Positions 33,201 through 41,627 of a DNA stretch of 64,000 nucleotides are shown here, piece by piece. This DNA comes from Euborellia annulipes (Eukaryota; Arthropoda; Insecta; Dermaptera; Anisolabididae). Position 1 is the stretch's first letter, and each line of letters starts with the position of its first letter. The position numbers and the translations under genes are program-made. The notes beneath the pieces are model-generated. The model had not been told where the DNA came from and did not search any database. It saw only the letters and a program-made list of their open reading frames with translations. Location: assembly GCA_023213315.1 (NCBI GenBank), contig JAKCPI010002627.1:1-64000 (forward strand), read 5' to 3'.

Positions 33201-34009
33201 TCGACGATAAAAACTCAAATTTTGGTCTATTCATGCTTCCAAGGTCATTTTCAAATTTCACGGCAGAACTCTATGCCATACGAGAGGCAATTCTCTACAG
33301 CCTAACGCATTCCTTTAACTCATGCCTAATAATCACTGACTCTCAAAGCGTTCTTAAAGCCATTTCAAACTTCAGGAAGAGCAAAGCAACTAATATCCAA
33401 GTAGGGTATATAAATAAACTATTAAATAATGCCACACAAAATAACACCAGAATATCACTAAGATGGACAAGAGGGCACAGCACATCACAAGGCAATAGAA
33501 TAGCCGACTTCTTGGCCAAAAGAGCGGCATACCAAGGCACCCAACTGAACGCACCAACACCATGGCAGGATGTATATTCACAAGCAAAAGCTCACTTTAA
33601 AGATATCTGGAACCATACATGGAAGCAATCATCACAAGTAACAGGTTCAGCACTGGCAAAACTTAAACCCTCAATTGGGCCACCTTGGTTCACCCCATAT
33701 ACATACCTGAACAGAGCAATAATCACAGCAATTAACAGGATAAGAATCAATCACACTCGTACTCCGGCTCATCTTGCACGATTTAATATAATACCGTCAC
33801 CACTGTGCCAATGTTCCAACATCCCAGCAACACCGTACCATATTATTTGTGAATGCACACTCCACGAAAATAACCGCAAGCAATATTCAATAAAATTTAA
33901 CCCAAACTTCAGAGACCCCACAAAGTTCCTGCAGTTCCTAAAATCTCCGCAACCGGAAGACCTTCAAGACTTAAATCTCTTCATCACTGCCTCAAAAATC
34001 ATTCTATAA
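30293..34009 (+). CDS. LINE ORF2: endonuclease, reverse transcriptase and RNase H
   Basis: 1238 codons, with the likelier start at Met27 (30371), just before the endonuclease. The protein nicks target DNA and copies the element RNA at the nick. Endonuclease (about 29-240): N36 in QWN, E63 in AESW, GDFNAH (160-165) and SDH (235-237). Reverse transcriptase (about 470-760): the first-aspartate motif AIDIDGAYD (D591), GIPQGSTLSP, and the catalytic YADD (680-683). RNase H (about 950-1080): D957, E992, D1016, H1062, D1072. A C-terminal zinc-binding motif is at C1172, C1174, H1183, C1188. No stop or frameshift is visible, so it may be active. It could supply reverse transcriptase to the SINEs; that is inference. 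Confidence 0.95.
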   Translation: MSNLLDVFLVLSIPTISHSKIPIIRKMNIVNILQWNTRSINSNKGSLEIALKELNISIAAIAESWLKPLHNFKIAGYNAVRSDRQDGKGGSIILIKNNIPFNTLPKFDNQFIQIAAIQITLPNINQLTVLSCYCCPGYRMTIEEWKAILDTYPPNYLLLGDFNAHSPEWGCHSQDSQGEVLSSLAEDLNLVTLNDGSPTRLTHNSEHPSIVDISFCSARITPYTTWSTLEDTLGSDHFPILLTIDLPLNPNYNSCFFPRYKVEEANWPRYQYIITENLSNSPIFETIEQEYNHFITTIIEAANLAIPRTKIAKIKHPPIPWWTQECKQAIENRKAAHRQYKNNPILDNFLELKKQQARAKNTIKQAKRNSWIQYCSSINRNRSSADIWTKIKRIQGVHNTNTIFPPQEILEPFLDKLAPAWTPYDSPNPQTYSETDDILSPPFSLQELEKVTQQTVKNTTPGIDNIPYPMLKYLPHIGLLSLLKIYNSMRDSESIPISWKTQLIIPILKPGKDKQNASSYRPIALSSCLLKIYEKLIKLRLEYFLETTYQLPLLSFGFRAFASTMDNLSLLVSNIQESILTRKYTIAAAIDIDGAYDNVDLHILFNKLITLGIGSRASKVIFNLLFGRQIYIRTNPVKSSLSRILYRGIPQGSTLSPLLFVCYTYDLAPSIAFNTKVLQYADDLIVYASSCNLEDSLSDLDMSIFALIDYLNMNSFTLSPSKCSACIFSTRRIPAWQSVVLGETEFPLTNKIKYLGLTIDSKLNWKEHVNIVKIKCQKYINLMKIIGNFTWGADPMIMLNFYKATIRASLDYGCFLYRAASKTTQLAIDRIQYQAIRIAMGYMRSSPCNAMLIESNNMPLDIRTRLLASKFILKRLSRFYHPVTEALSSLNNRYKDTNKTQPPLLIAYNYINNLEITIEKASLPAMFHISPVLLNLQHDISIENPTDFNFDSVIYTDGSKSINNTGCAFFDDKNSNFGLFMLPRSFSNFTAELYAIREAILYSLTHSFNSCLIITDSQSVLKAISNFRKSKATNIQVGYINKLLNNATQNNTRISLRWTRGHSTSQGNRIADFLAKRAAYQGTQLNAPTPWQDVYSQAKAHFKDIWNHTWKQSSQVTGSALAKLKPSIGPPWFTPYTYLNRAIITAINRIRINHTRTPAHLARFNIIPSPLCQCSNIPATPYHIICECTLHENNRKQYSIKFNPNFRDPTKFLQFLKSPQPEDLQDLNLFITASKIIL

Positions 34010-34288
34010 TCTAACAACAGACTTTGGATCATATTCTTGCTACAAGTGTTATTGAGAGTCATTTAATTTGTATGGTGTTTTTTACTATTCATATTTTTTG
34101 TTAACTGTTCTTCATAGTCATTTATTTGTGATATTTTATTTTTATATTAATGTTTTTTCAGATGAACTATGCACTTTTATAAAAGTTTTATTGTATTATG
34201 TTTTTTATAAAATGTACTATAAAAAGTGGGGCTGAATGACCCAAGGTCAAAGGCCGGAAAATAAAGAAAAAAAAAAAAAAAAAAAAAA
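34010..34288 (+). other. LINE 3' UTR and poly(A) tail
   Basis: About 250 bases, T-rich, with a canonical AATAAA signal (34260-34265) directly before the A-tail. The tail ends at the first base of the family H hairpin. Confidence 0.85.
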
Positions 34289-34703
34289 TCTGGTGTGACT
34301 GGCGCACAGCACACAACTTTCTCTTACCCTTCGGTAAGAGAAAGTTGCGCACCGTGCTGGTCACACCAGATTTTTTGTGTCGAGATATATTTAGTTTCCG
34401 ATAGCACCTTAGTTTCAAACTTGCATTTTAAATGTTGACTGCTTCAAATAAACTATGGTTATTTTTCAAAATTTTAATCTCATATTTGGACATTTTATAC
34501 ACAATATAGAATCGTAAATAAATACAAAATTTCATAAGAATTGGAAAAAAAAATTTTAAATGCCTAAAAAGTTCTAAAGGGGACCCCCTTTTGAATCGAA
34601 ATTAACATACAAATCCCTATAGGAAATTAACATTGTTCCTATGCGAAGATAAGGTGGAAAGGGAATTTAAAAAGAGTAGAGAGAGACGATAATGTTTGCA
34701 AGT

Positions 34704-34734
<31 letters not shown>

Positions 34735-35352
34735 GTTTTCTTTGAAACAATTAAAGACACAAATAAATTAAAAATAAATGGGAATTTAAATAATAATTGA
34801 TTTTTAATCTAATAAAAAGAAAAAGATTTAAATTCCGTTACCATGGCAACCATTTCTATCTTTCCTCTGAAGAACAAGAGTAAAGTGGTCTTCAGAAGAT
34901 TTCAACGGCAAAATGAGAATATACATTTTAAAGAGCATCTAAAAAATAGTTCATTTATGAATTTAAAAAAAAATCCTTGGAGGGAATTTTGAGAAAATCG
35001 AAAAAAACTGAAAAAGTACATCAGTAAAGTACTAGTACTTTTTGGCCGATTTTGTTCAAAAGCTTATTTTGAGATTCTTCAAAGGTACCTAAGTTAAATA
35101 TAAAATTTCAATCCGCTAGCTCAACTCCTTCAAGCTAAAAATCTGTCCACACACACAGACACACACACAGACACACACACAGACACACATACACACACAC
35201 ACACACACAGACCAATTTGCGGGACCCACTTTTTTGGACTCAGGGGACCTCAAAACATGTATATCCATCAAAATCTCGACATCGAATTTTTGACATGATC
35301 GCAATACTTTCTCTCTCTATATATATTAACATATATAGAGGTAAGAGAAAGT
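34289..35352 (+). repeat. Family H long subfamily, full copy; right direct repeat of the LINE
   Basis: 34289-34774 repeats 27715-28187. The element then continues through ACCATGGCAACC (about 34842), CA tract (35147-35210) and right end (GGTAAGAGAAAGT, ending 35352). The same architecture as 62335-63363 shows what an unsplit copy looks like. Confidence 0.9.
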
Positions 35353-35355
35353 AAA

Positions 35356-35745
35356 AAATGGGAATTTAAATAATAATTGATTTTTAATCTAATAAAAAGA
35401 AAAAGATTTAAATTCCGTTACCATGGCAACCATTTCTATCTTTCCTATGAAGAACAAGAGTAAAGTGGTCTTCAGAAGATTTCAACGGCAAAATGAGAAT
35501 ATACATTTTAAAGAGCATCTAAAAAATAGTTGATTTATGAATTTTAAAAAAAATCCTTGGAGGGAATTTTGAGAAAATCGAAAAAAACTGAAAAAGTACA
35601 TCAGTAAAGTACTAGTACTTTTTGGCCGATTTTGTTCAAAAGCTTATTTTGAGATTCTTCAAAGGTACTTAAGTTAAATATAAAATTTCAACCCGGTAGC
35701 TCAATTCCTTCATGCTAAAAATCGTTACACACACACAGACACACA

Positions 35746-35784
<39 letters not shown>

Positions 35785-35919
35785 CAATTTGCGGGACCCA
35801 CTTTTTTGGACTCAGGGGACCTCAAAACATGTATATCCATCAAAATCTCGACATCGAATTTTTGACATGATCGCAATACTTTCTCTCCTATATATTTCAT
35901 ATATAGGGTACGAGAAAGT
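35356..35919 (+). repeat. Tandem duplicate of the family H 3' half
   Basis: Repeats 34780-35352 starting at TGGGAATTTAAATAATAATT, with a longer pure CA tract (35735-35781) and a slightly different end (GGGTACGAGAAAGT). It has no hairpin of its own, so it arose by duplication or by insertion of a truncated copy. Confidence 0.85.
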
Positions 35920-35924
35920 AAAAT

Positions 35925-36010
35925 TAAATACAAGATTTTTTTTATTTAATCTCCTGGCTTCAAAGTGTCTTTCGGTTTCCTGATTAAATCTCCACAGCCA
36001 TAACACATTG
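35925..36010 (+). repeat. Tail fragment of hammerhead-type retroelement
   Basis: TTTATTTAATCTCCTGGCTT to AATCTCCACAGCC matches 41472-41530. It lacks the hammerhead-like part. Confidence 0.65.
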
Positions 36011-36164
36011 ACTTAATTATAAATTCTTCTTTTAATACGTCATTTGACCTACGAAGAAGCCTCCTAACGAGAAGTTTTGGGAAAATTTTATTATCCCATC
36101 ATCAGTCCTTCATTATTATTATTATTGATGATTGTGAAAGGCCTGGTGTAGATAGATGAACGAC

Positions 36165-36830
36165 AAATGAAAATGCTGGAGGTATTTTCAGGCCAAATTT
36201 TATTATCGCTATATAGTCGACGTTTCGGGGGACTCAACGTTTCCCTTCATCAGGACTCTAGACATACAAAAAGGCAAACATACAGCATATATAACAGTGT
36301 ATAATTCTTACTTTCTTTTTTTTCCCCTTTGTTACATATATTCTTACAACAATAGTTGCTACTTACAATGTGGTTTTAATGATACCGAAATGTCAAAAAA
36401 AGAGAATGTAAAGTTTGTGTATATTTTAATTTTTTATATTTTTTATGTTCATAGTCCAATTTCGTTTGAGTTTCAAATAAAATATTGGTAAAAAAAAAAA
36501 AATAAAAAATGTCATTATATTGAGAATTCGCCTTATGAATGCCTTTCTGTTTACCAGCAGGCGAAGTTGGACTATTAAATTCATTCTCTTATGACTAAGC
36601 CAGTGAGGGTTCATTATTTAAAACCACATTGTAAGTAGCAAACTATTGATGTAAGGATGTATGTAACAGAGAGAAAAAAAAAGAATTATTCATTGTTAAC
36701 TAAGCTGTATGTTTGCCTTTTTGCTTGTCTATAGTCCTGATGAAGGCGTTGAGTCTCCCGAAACGTCGACTGTATAGGGATAATAAAATTTGGCCTGAAA
36801 ATACCTCCAGCATTTTCATTTGTCATACAT
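36165..36830. repeat. Foldback retroelement with hammerhead-like motifs on both arms
   Basis: The outer arms (36168-36300, 36700-36830) are complementary: ACAAATGAAAATGCTGGAGG against its inverse. The plus strand at 36737-36770 reads CTGATGA-A-GGCGTT...CCC-GAAACGTCGAC. The minus strand at 36253-36217 reads CTGATGA-A-GGG...CCCCC-GAAACGTCGAC. Further inner inverted pairs exist (near 36365 and 36630). No protein. Confidence 0.72.
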
Positions 36831-36844
36831 TAATAATATTATTA

Positions 36845-37395
36845 TTTATTTATTTGAAATTCCTATCGGGATCCCCGTTTATTTACCCGAGGTGCTTACG
36901 TGTACGGAGACACACACCTCAAACCCAACCGGCCTCTGGCCGTAGCCATCTACCGGCACCCCGTGAAGTTACGTCCTTTCCTATCTCTAGCTCCTCCTCC
37001 TGCTCTCGTCTCTAGCTAGTGAACTAATCCTTATTTCTGGTTCCAACCGGCTCCTTTTATCTAACCTCTTCTATGCTATGGAGGATGTCCTAGTTGAGGA
37101 GGGACTCCCTCAGCACCGGCGTGTAGCCTACTCCTTTCGAAGAATGCATCACTTAGAGGGAACCTTCTTTACGTCCCTTCCACAGGACGGGATGTCACAG
37201 CAACTCCCTCTCCTCGTAGAGTTGCCTGGGGGCTATTGTGGAAAGATCCTATATTCCAATCCAGGGCTTGCTTGAGGATTTGTTTACATTAAATAAATAT
37301 TTTTATTTAATGAAAAATCCCGCATGCCCAGGGTTTGAACAGGGATCTTCTTTGTAGAAGCTGACACCCTAGCTCACTACACCAGCGAGCCCCCC
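36845..37395 (-). repeat. Long tRNA-headed SINE, family C (551 bp)
   Basis: Flanked by a perfect 13-bp duplication, AATAATATTATTA (36832-36844, 37396-37408). On the minus strand it starts GGGGGGCTCGCTGGTGTAG (A-box-like) and has a CTGTTCAAACCC B-box-like region about 50 bases on. It ends in an AAATAAATAAAT tail. The body is less A+T-rich than the surroundings, and its open frames show no domain. Confidence 0.85.
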
Positions 37396-37408
37396 AATAA
37401 TATTATTA

Positions 37409-38196
37409 CTTTATACCAGCGTAAATGTGACCAGCATTTTACGATCACGTAAGCTGCGCTGAATTCAAAATGAAGAAAAACTTTGTTTGCCATGAGATTT
37501 GACATGGGGCGCTCCGGGAAAATTCTTATATATTAAGGGCGCCGGAGACAGAAAAGGTTTGGGAACTTCTGAGCTAGGTAATAAAAAAGGATAATTTAAT
37601 TCTATAACTATCGAGTTTCTTCAGGATAGTTAATTTTGATATAACTGTCATGAAGAATTTTAAATTTAATTACAGGATCAGTGTCACCTGATATCAACTA
37701 ACAACGATGTTTTTCCTTCCTAAAAAATCAATCATGAGAGAGAGAGAGAGAGAATAAAGTGTTTGTAGATATAGCTACCACGGAACATAGGTGGCTTAGC
37801 TAATATATAGACAAACATCGCTCGATAAGATAGATGTGATATATGGGCTCTAAAGCCAAGAGATCGGCATGCAGCCAGCCAGCCATAAAAGGGAGAGTTG
37901 GCGAGAGACCAAAAACCGCAAAGCAAAATCAATTAATAATAAAATATCTATCCAACTATCTAGAGGATATTAAAATTCAATTGTTAAAGCGAGATTATAT
38001 TCAAGAAAATAAAAAATTTCAAATAAATGACAAAAAAAAATACGAAAATTTAATATAAATATGAATAATTATAAAATAATAATTGCGAGATTTAATTTTC
38101 ATCCAAAAAGGAAAAGGAGTCAGTTTGAAATTATTAAACCAGCGGGGGGGGGGGAAAGGGGGCGAAGCAGTCGACGGGCTGCGGACAAAAAAAAAA
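37409..38196. other. Spacer, nothing recognised
   Basis: Contains a GA repeat (37737-37753), a CCAGCCAGCC stretch and a G-run (38145-38155). No gene-like frame with a recognisable domain. Confidence 0.45.
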
Positions 38197-38293
38197 CTGG
38201 TGTGAGCACACAACTTTCTCTGAAAGTTGTGTTTTGTGCATGTCACACCAGATTTATTGTGTCGACATATATTTAGTTGCCACTGATATATAT
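38197..38293 (+). repeat. Family H, shrunken hairpin, truncated
   Basis: CTGGTGTGAGCACACAACTT to ATGTCACACCAGA, then TTATTGTGTCGACATATATT. The hairpin has lost its tip loop. The copy ends where a Helitron-like element starts. Confidence 0.8.
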
Positions 38294-38531
38294 TCTATAT
38301 ATATAATTCGCTAATGTCCGTCTGTCTGTCACGCTCTATTTAGGCAACTTCCCGTTGGAATTTTGAAATGAAATTTTATATGCATAAAGAGGGCCTTCTC
38401 GGGATTACAGGAAAATTATTTTCATCCCGAAATTCCATTAACTTTTTAAGTTATTAATTTCCAAAGTTACGATTTCTCCCATAGGAATGGAATAATAATA
38501 ATTTTCTTTTCATAATTAAGAAGCAAAGGCT
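38294..38531 (+). mobile_element. Helitron-like element, 5' part
   Basis: Starts TCTATATATATAATTCGC and follows the body of 4404-4690 (GTCCGTCTGTC, CTTCCCGTTGGAATTTTG, CCTTCTCGGGATTACAGG). It stops at AAAGGC before the next element, so the 3' end is lost. Confidence 0.8.
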
Positions 38532-39199
38532 TGAAATAAATAGTCCAGTCAAAATAGACTAAATTATGATTCCAGTTTGCATTAATTCCCAACAAGCTGG
38601 ATTTTTGTGCAGGTCTTGAATACGTCATTACAAATGATATGTCAAAAGTCCCCATCGATCCCGCTTGTGCGTTGTTTTTTATTCGAGGTCAAAGGTCACA
38701 AATTTGCGTTTTTTGCGTATATCTCTGAAACAACGAGAGCTATCGAAAAATGGTTTAGACAAAGTTTGTAGATCGTAAAATTGTCTACAAAAAATATCTC
38801 AACACTTTTTCTTCTACGGTGCACTGTTCTCGAATTATGGCTATTTTTAACATAGAAAATACGAATAGACACTCATACGTGGCCAGTATGCATCATCGGG
38901 TTAACCATTTGAACACAAAATATTAGAACATAGTTTTATTTGCCCCATGCACACAAGTACGTGAAAAATATACAATTCTGAGTGAGTCATCGTCCGTCCC
39001 TAATTATATTGGGCGGTTGGCCTTGAGAAACATCTGCCTGCGACACTCCATTTTTCGGGTCGAAACCTATTTATACCTGCTTTCCGAAGGACATAGCTCT
39101 AGTAAATGCAGTCAGTTTTGAACGGTTTTTCGTAGTGAAAAGACGTGTTTGTGCATTATATTCTCTTTTTAAACAGTGCCGTTACAAAATTTTGTAAAA

Positions 39200-39394
39200 A
39201 TGTCAGAAGTTTGCTTTATTTGCAATGAATCTTTGACTGAAGGTGAAATTGTGGTTGTTGATCGTGGGCTAAAGACTTTAATGGATTCAAGTACTGAAAG
39301 GGGCGATGGGTTCGATGAATATTTGAAGGACAAAACATCTGTAACGATACATAAGCAGTGTCGTAAAGCATACACCCGGAAGAGCAGCATCTAA
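39200..39394 (+). pseudogene. Transposon-encoded Cys/His domain, truncated copy
   Basis: From the second Met, 64 codons beginning MSEVCFICNESL. A C-x2-C pair (CFIC) and an H-x3-C pair (HKQC) suggest a zinc-binding fold. The motif TSVTIHKQCRKAYTRK is, as far as I recall, common in transposon-linked proteins of invertebrates, but I cannot name the family. The frame ends shortly after KSSI, where the inverted copy of the segment takes over. Pseudogene or exon fragment, not an independent gene. Confidence 0.55.
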
Positions 39395-39450
39395 CAAGCT
39401 AAGAGACACTCTTCGTTAAGATGCTAGTCGCTTCTGGGTTTTCAGCCGTT

Positions 39451-39705
39451 TCATCGTGCTTCATTGCCACAGAACGAACCGTATTTCTTGAAACAAAAAG
39501 ACGATTCATTACTTCGTACTCTAGTACGAGGAGGACTAATCCCAGATGTGGTAGCTATCTCCGCCTCACGCTGTCTTTTAGCTGCAGCGATGCTGCTCTT
39601 CCGGGTGTATGCTTTACGACACTGCTTATGTATCGTTACAGATGTTTTGTCCTTCAAATATTCATCGAACCCATCACCCCGTATCGTAACCGTGTCGTAA
39701 AGCAT
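39451..39705 (-). pseudogene. Inverted partial copy of the Cys/His domain
   Basis: The minus-strand frame contains GDGFDEYLKDKTSVTIHKQC as in the plus-strand copy but lacks the N-terminal C-x2-C. It reads further downstream (KSSIAAAKRQREAE, then SSFCFKKYGSFCGNEA with another Cys pair). The two copies together suggest a longer ancestral domain. Confidence 0.55.
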
Positions 39706-40223
39706 GTTTCGACCCGAAAAATGGAGTGTCGCAGGCAGATGTTTCTCAAGGCCAACCGCCCAATATAATTAGGGACGGACGATGACTCACTCAGAATTGT
39801 ATATTTTTCACGTACTTGTGTGCATGGGGCAAATAAAACTATGTTCTAATATTTTGTGTTCAAATGGTTAACCCGATGATGCATACTGGCCACGTATGAG
39901 TCTCTATTCGTATTTTCTATGTTAAAAATAGCCATAATTCGAGAACAGTGCACCGTAGAAGAAAAAGTGTTGAGATATTTTTTGTAGACAATTTTACGAT
40001 CTACAAACTTTGTCTAAACCATTTTTCGATAGCTCTCGTTGTTTCAGAGATATACGCAAAAAAACGCAAATTTGTGACCTTTGACCTCGAATAAAAAACA
40101 ACGCACAAGCGGGATCGATGGGGACTTTTGACATATCATTTGTAATGACGTATTCAAGACCTGCACAAAAATCCAGCTTGTTGGGAATTAATGCAAACTG
40201 GAATGTCTATTTTGACTGGACTA

Positions 40224-41087
40224 TTTTATGGTTATATTTAATACTAATAGCTTAGAAACTTTCTATCAAAATTACATTAATAAATTTTAAATAGTATTAA
40301 TAATTTAAAATTAAATACAAAGTGATAACAAAATTTTCTCATCAATTAATTCCTGAATGGAAGTGAACATGGCAACAGTAAATCAAAGTTGACTTAATAT
40401 TATTTATTTTGTTGTCTTTTCGAAATCCCTCTGATCCTTATCTCCATTATCAAGAATAATATCAAATTAAATCGTGTTAGGCACATAAATCATTTTTGCA
40501 AAATGAAAATTCTGCATAGAAATATTGTAAAAATAATTTTAAGCTTTTACATTAAATATAAATTTTTTTTAGGTGATATTTCATAAAAAAATATTATTAA
40601 TTATAGCATTTGAAACAATATTCCGTGCTTAACTCAATTTTGAATTTTTTTGGCGCTTGACACACTAATGCGTAACAGGGTCCATTTAGCAGATGATTGT
40701 GTCTGTTGATGATGCCCTTTTTGTTTATATCCATCCAACTTAATGGACAGAACTTGTTCAAACAAGAGGAGATTTCTTTTCTCTCTCACTCAAATAATCC
40801 CAATTGAAAATCCATTAACTGTTGATTTTTCCACATTAAATTATAGGTTGCCAAAAAAAAAAAAAAAAACAACGTTCTCAATTTAAAATATACTATAATC
40901 TATCATTATGCAAATTTTCTAATTTTACTTTCATTTCTCTTATAAAAAAAAAAAAAAAAGAATCTCATTCATTCATATTATAACCTTTAATTTAAAAATC
41001 GATATATGAATATGTATTTACAAAATGGTGTGATGTAGAAGAATTTAAACACTTTCTCTTTTTATTTTGCCTTCGATTTATTTATGA
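40224..41087. other. Spacer with half a MITE
   Basis: 40540-40684 is the right half of the GGACCCTGTTATGC-ended MITE (ends GCGTAACAGGGTCC), which provides the empty site for the transposon at 8934. No gene. Confidence 0.6.
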
Positions 41088-41269
41088 CTAGCCGCGACGC
41101 CCGCCTTCGGCAGGCTTCGTCCCCCCTGGACCTCCCGCCTGCTGGCTCGGGCCCGCCTGCGGCGGACCCTCGCCTTTTCTTCTTAATTATCAAAAGAAAA
41201 TTATTATTAATCCATTCCAATCCAGTGCCTGCTTGAGGATTTATGGAATACACAAATGAAAAGAATACA

Positions 41270-41548
41270 CAAATAAATAAATTTAAATTTAATTTTAATA
41301 AGAGACCTCCGAACAGCAAGTAAAAGATAATATTTGTGTACATAATAAATTAAAGGGGTATTGTATTTAATTGCAATGAATATTGAGTGTATATTTGACA
41401 ATATTTGCCCTGATGAAGGTCGTGATTGGCGACCGAAACGTCGGCGAATAAAAAATTAAATAAAAGATTTTTTTTATTTAATCTCCTTGCTGCAAAGTCA
41501 CTGCGAATTCCTGAGTGAATCTCCACAGCCATAAAACATCAATTTATC
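41270..41548 (+). repeat. Retroposon with hammerhead-like motif, 12-bp duplication
   Basis: Flanked by perfect GAAAAGAATACA (41258-41269, 41549-41560). The plus strand at 41410-41443 reads CTGATGA-A-GGTCG-loop-CGACC-GAAACGTCGG, a perfect 5-bp helix between the two hammerhead boxes. It ends CTCCACAGCC. The clean duplication shows insertion by retroposition or a similar staggered break. Confidence 0.8.
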
Positions 41549-41627
41549 GAAAAGAATACATAAATATTTATCTATACATTTCCTATGGGAGAAATCATAA
41601 CTTTAAGAATTAATAATTGAAAAAGTT

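Larger units (their letters stand above)
28188..34288 (+). mobile_element. Full-length non-LTR retrotransposon, I-group type
   Basis: About 220 bp of 5' leader, ORF1, an intergenic gap, ORF2 and a 3' UTR with AATAAA at 34260-34265 and an A-tail of 22 (34267-34288). The order endonuclease, reverse transcriptase, RNase H and the three-knuckle ORF1 fit the I/Jockey/R1-like assemblage. ORF2 has all expected catalytic residues. It is flanked by direct repeats of about 475 bp instead of the usual short duplication. Confidence 0.93.
38541..40223. mobile_element. Transposon with about 520-bp terminal inverted repeats
   Basis: The termini TAGTCCAGTCAAAATAGAC and GTCTATTTTGACTGGACTA begin TIRs that extend to about 39062 and 39703. 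The left arm has an extra CTAAATTATGA. The core holds two inverted copies of one coding segment (see 39200 and 39451). No catalytic transposase domain remains, so it is non-autonomous. Confidence 0.82.

Noticed and set aside
27715..34774. Reading the two 475-bp direct repeats as LTRs of one retrovirus-like element
   Set aside because: They are part of a separate repeat family also found alone at 62335. The enclosed element is a poly(A)-tailed LINE with no primer binding site or polypurine tract at the borders.
39421..39768. 115- and 78-codon plus-strand frames in the long-TIR transposon
   Set aside because: They are antisense to the minus-strand Cys/His domain copy, which explains the sequence better.
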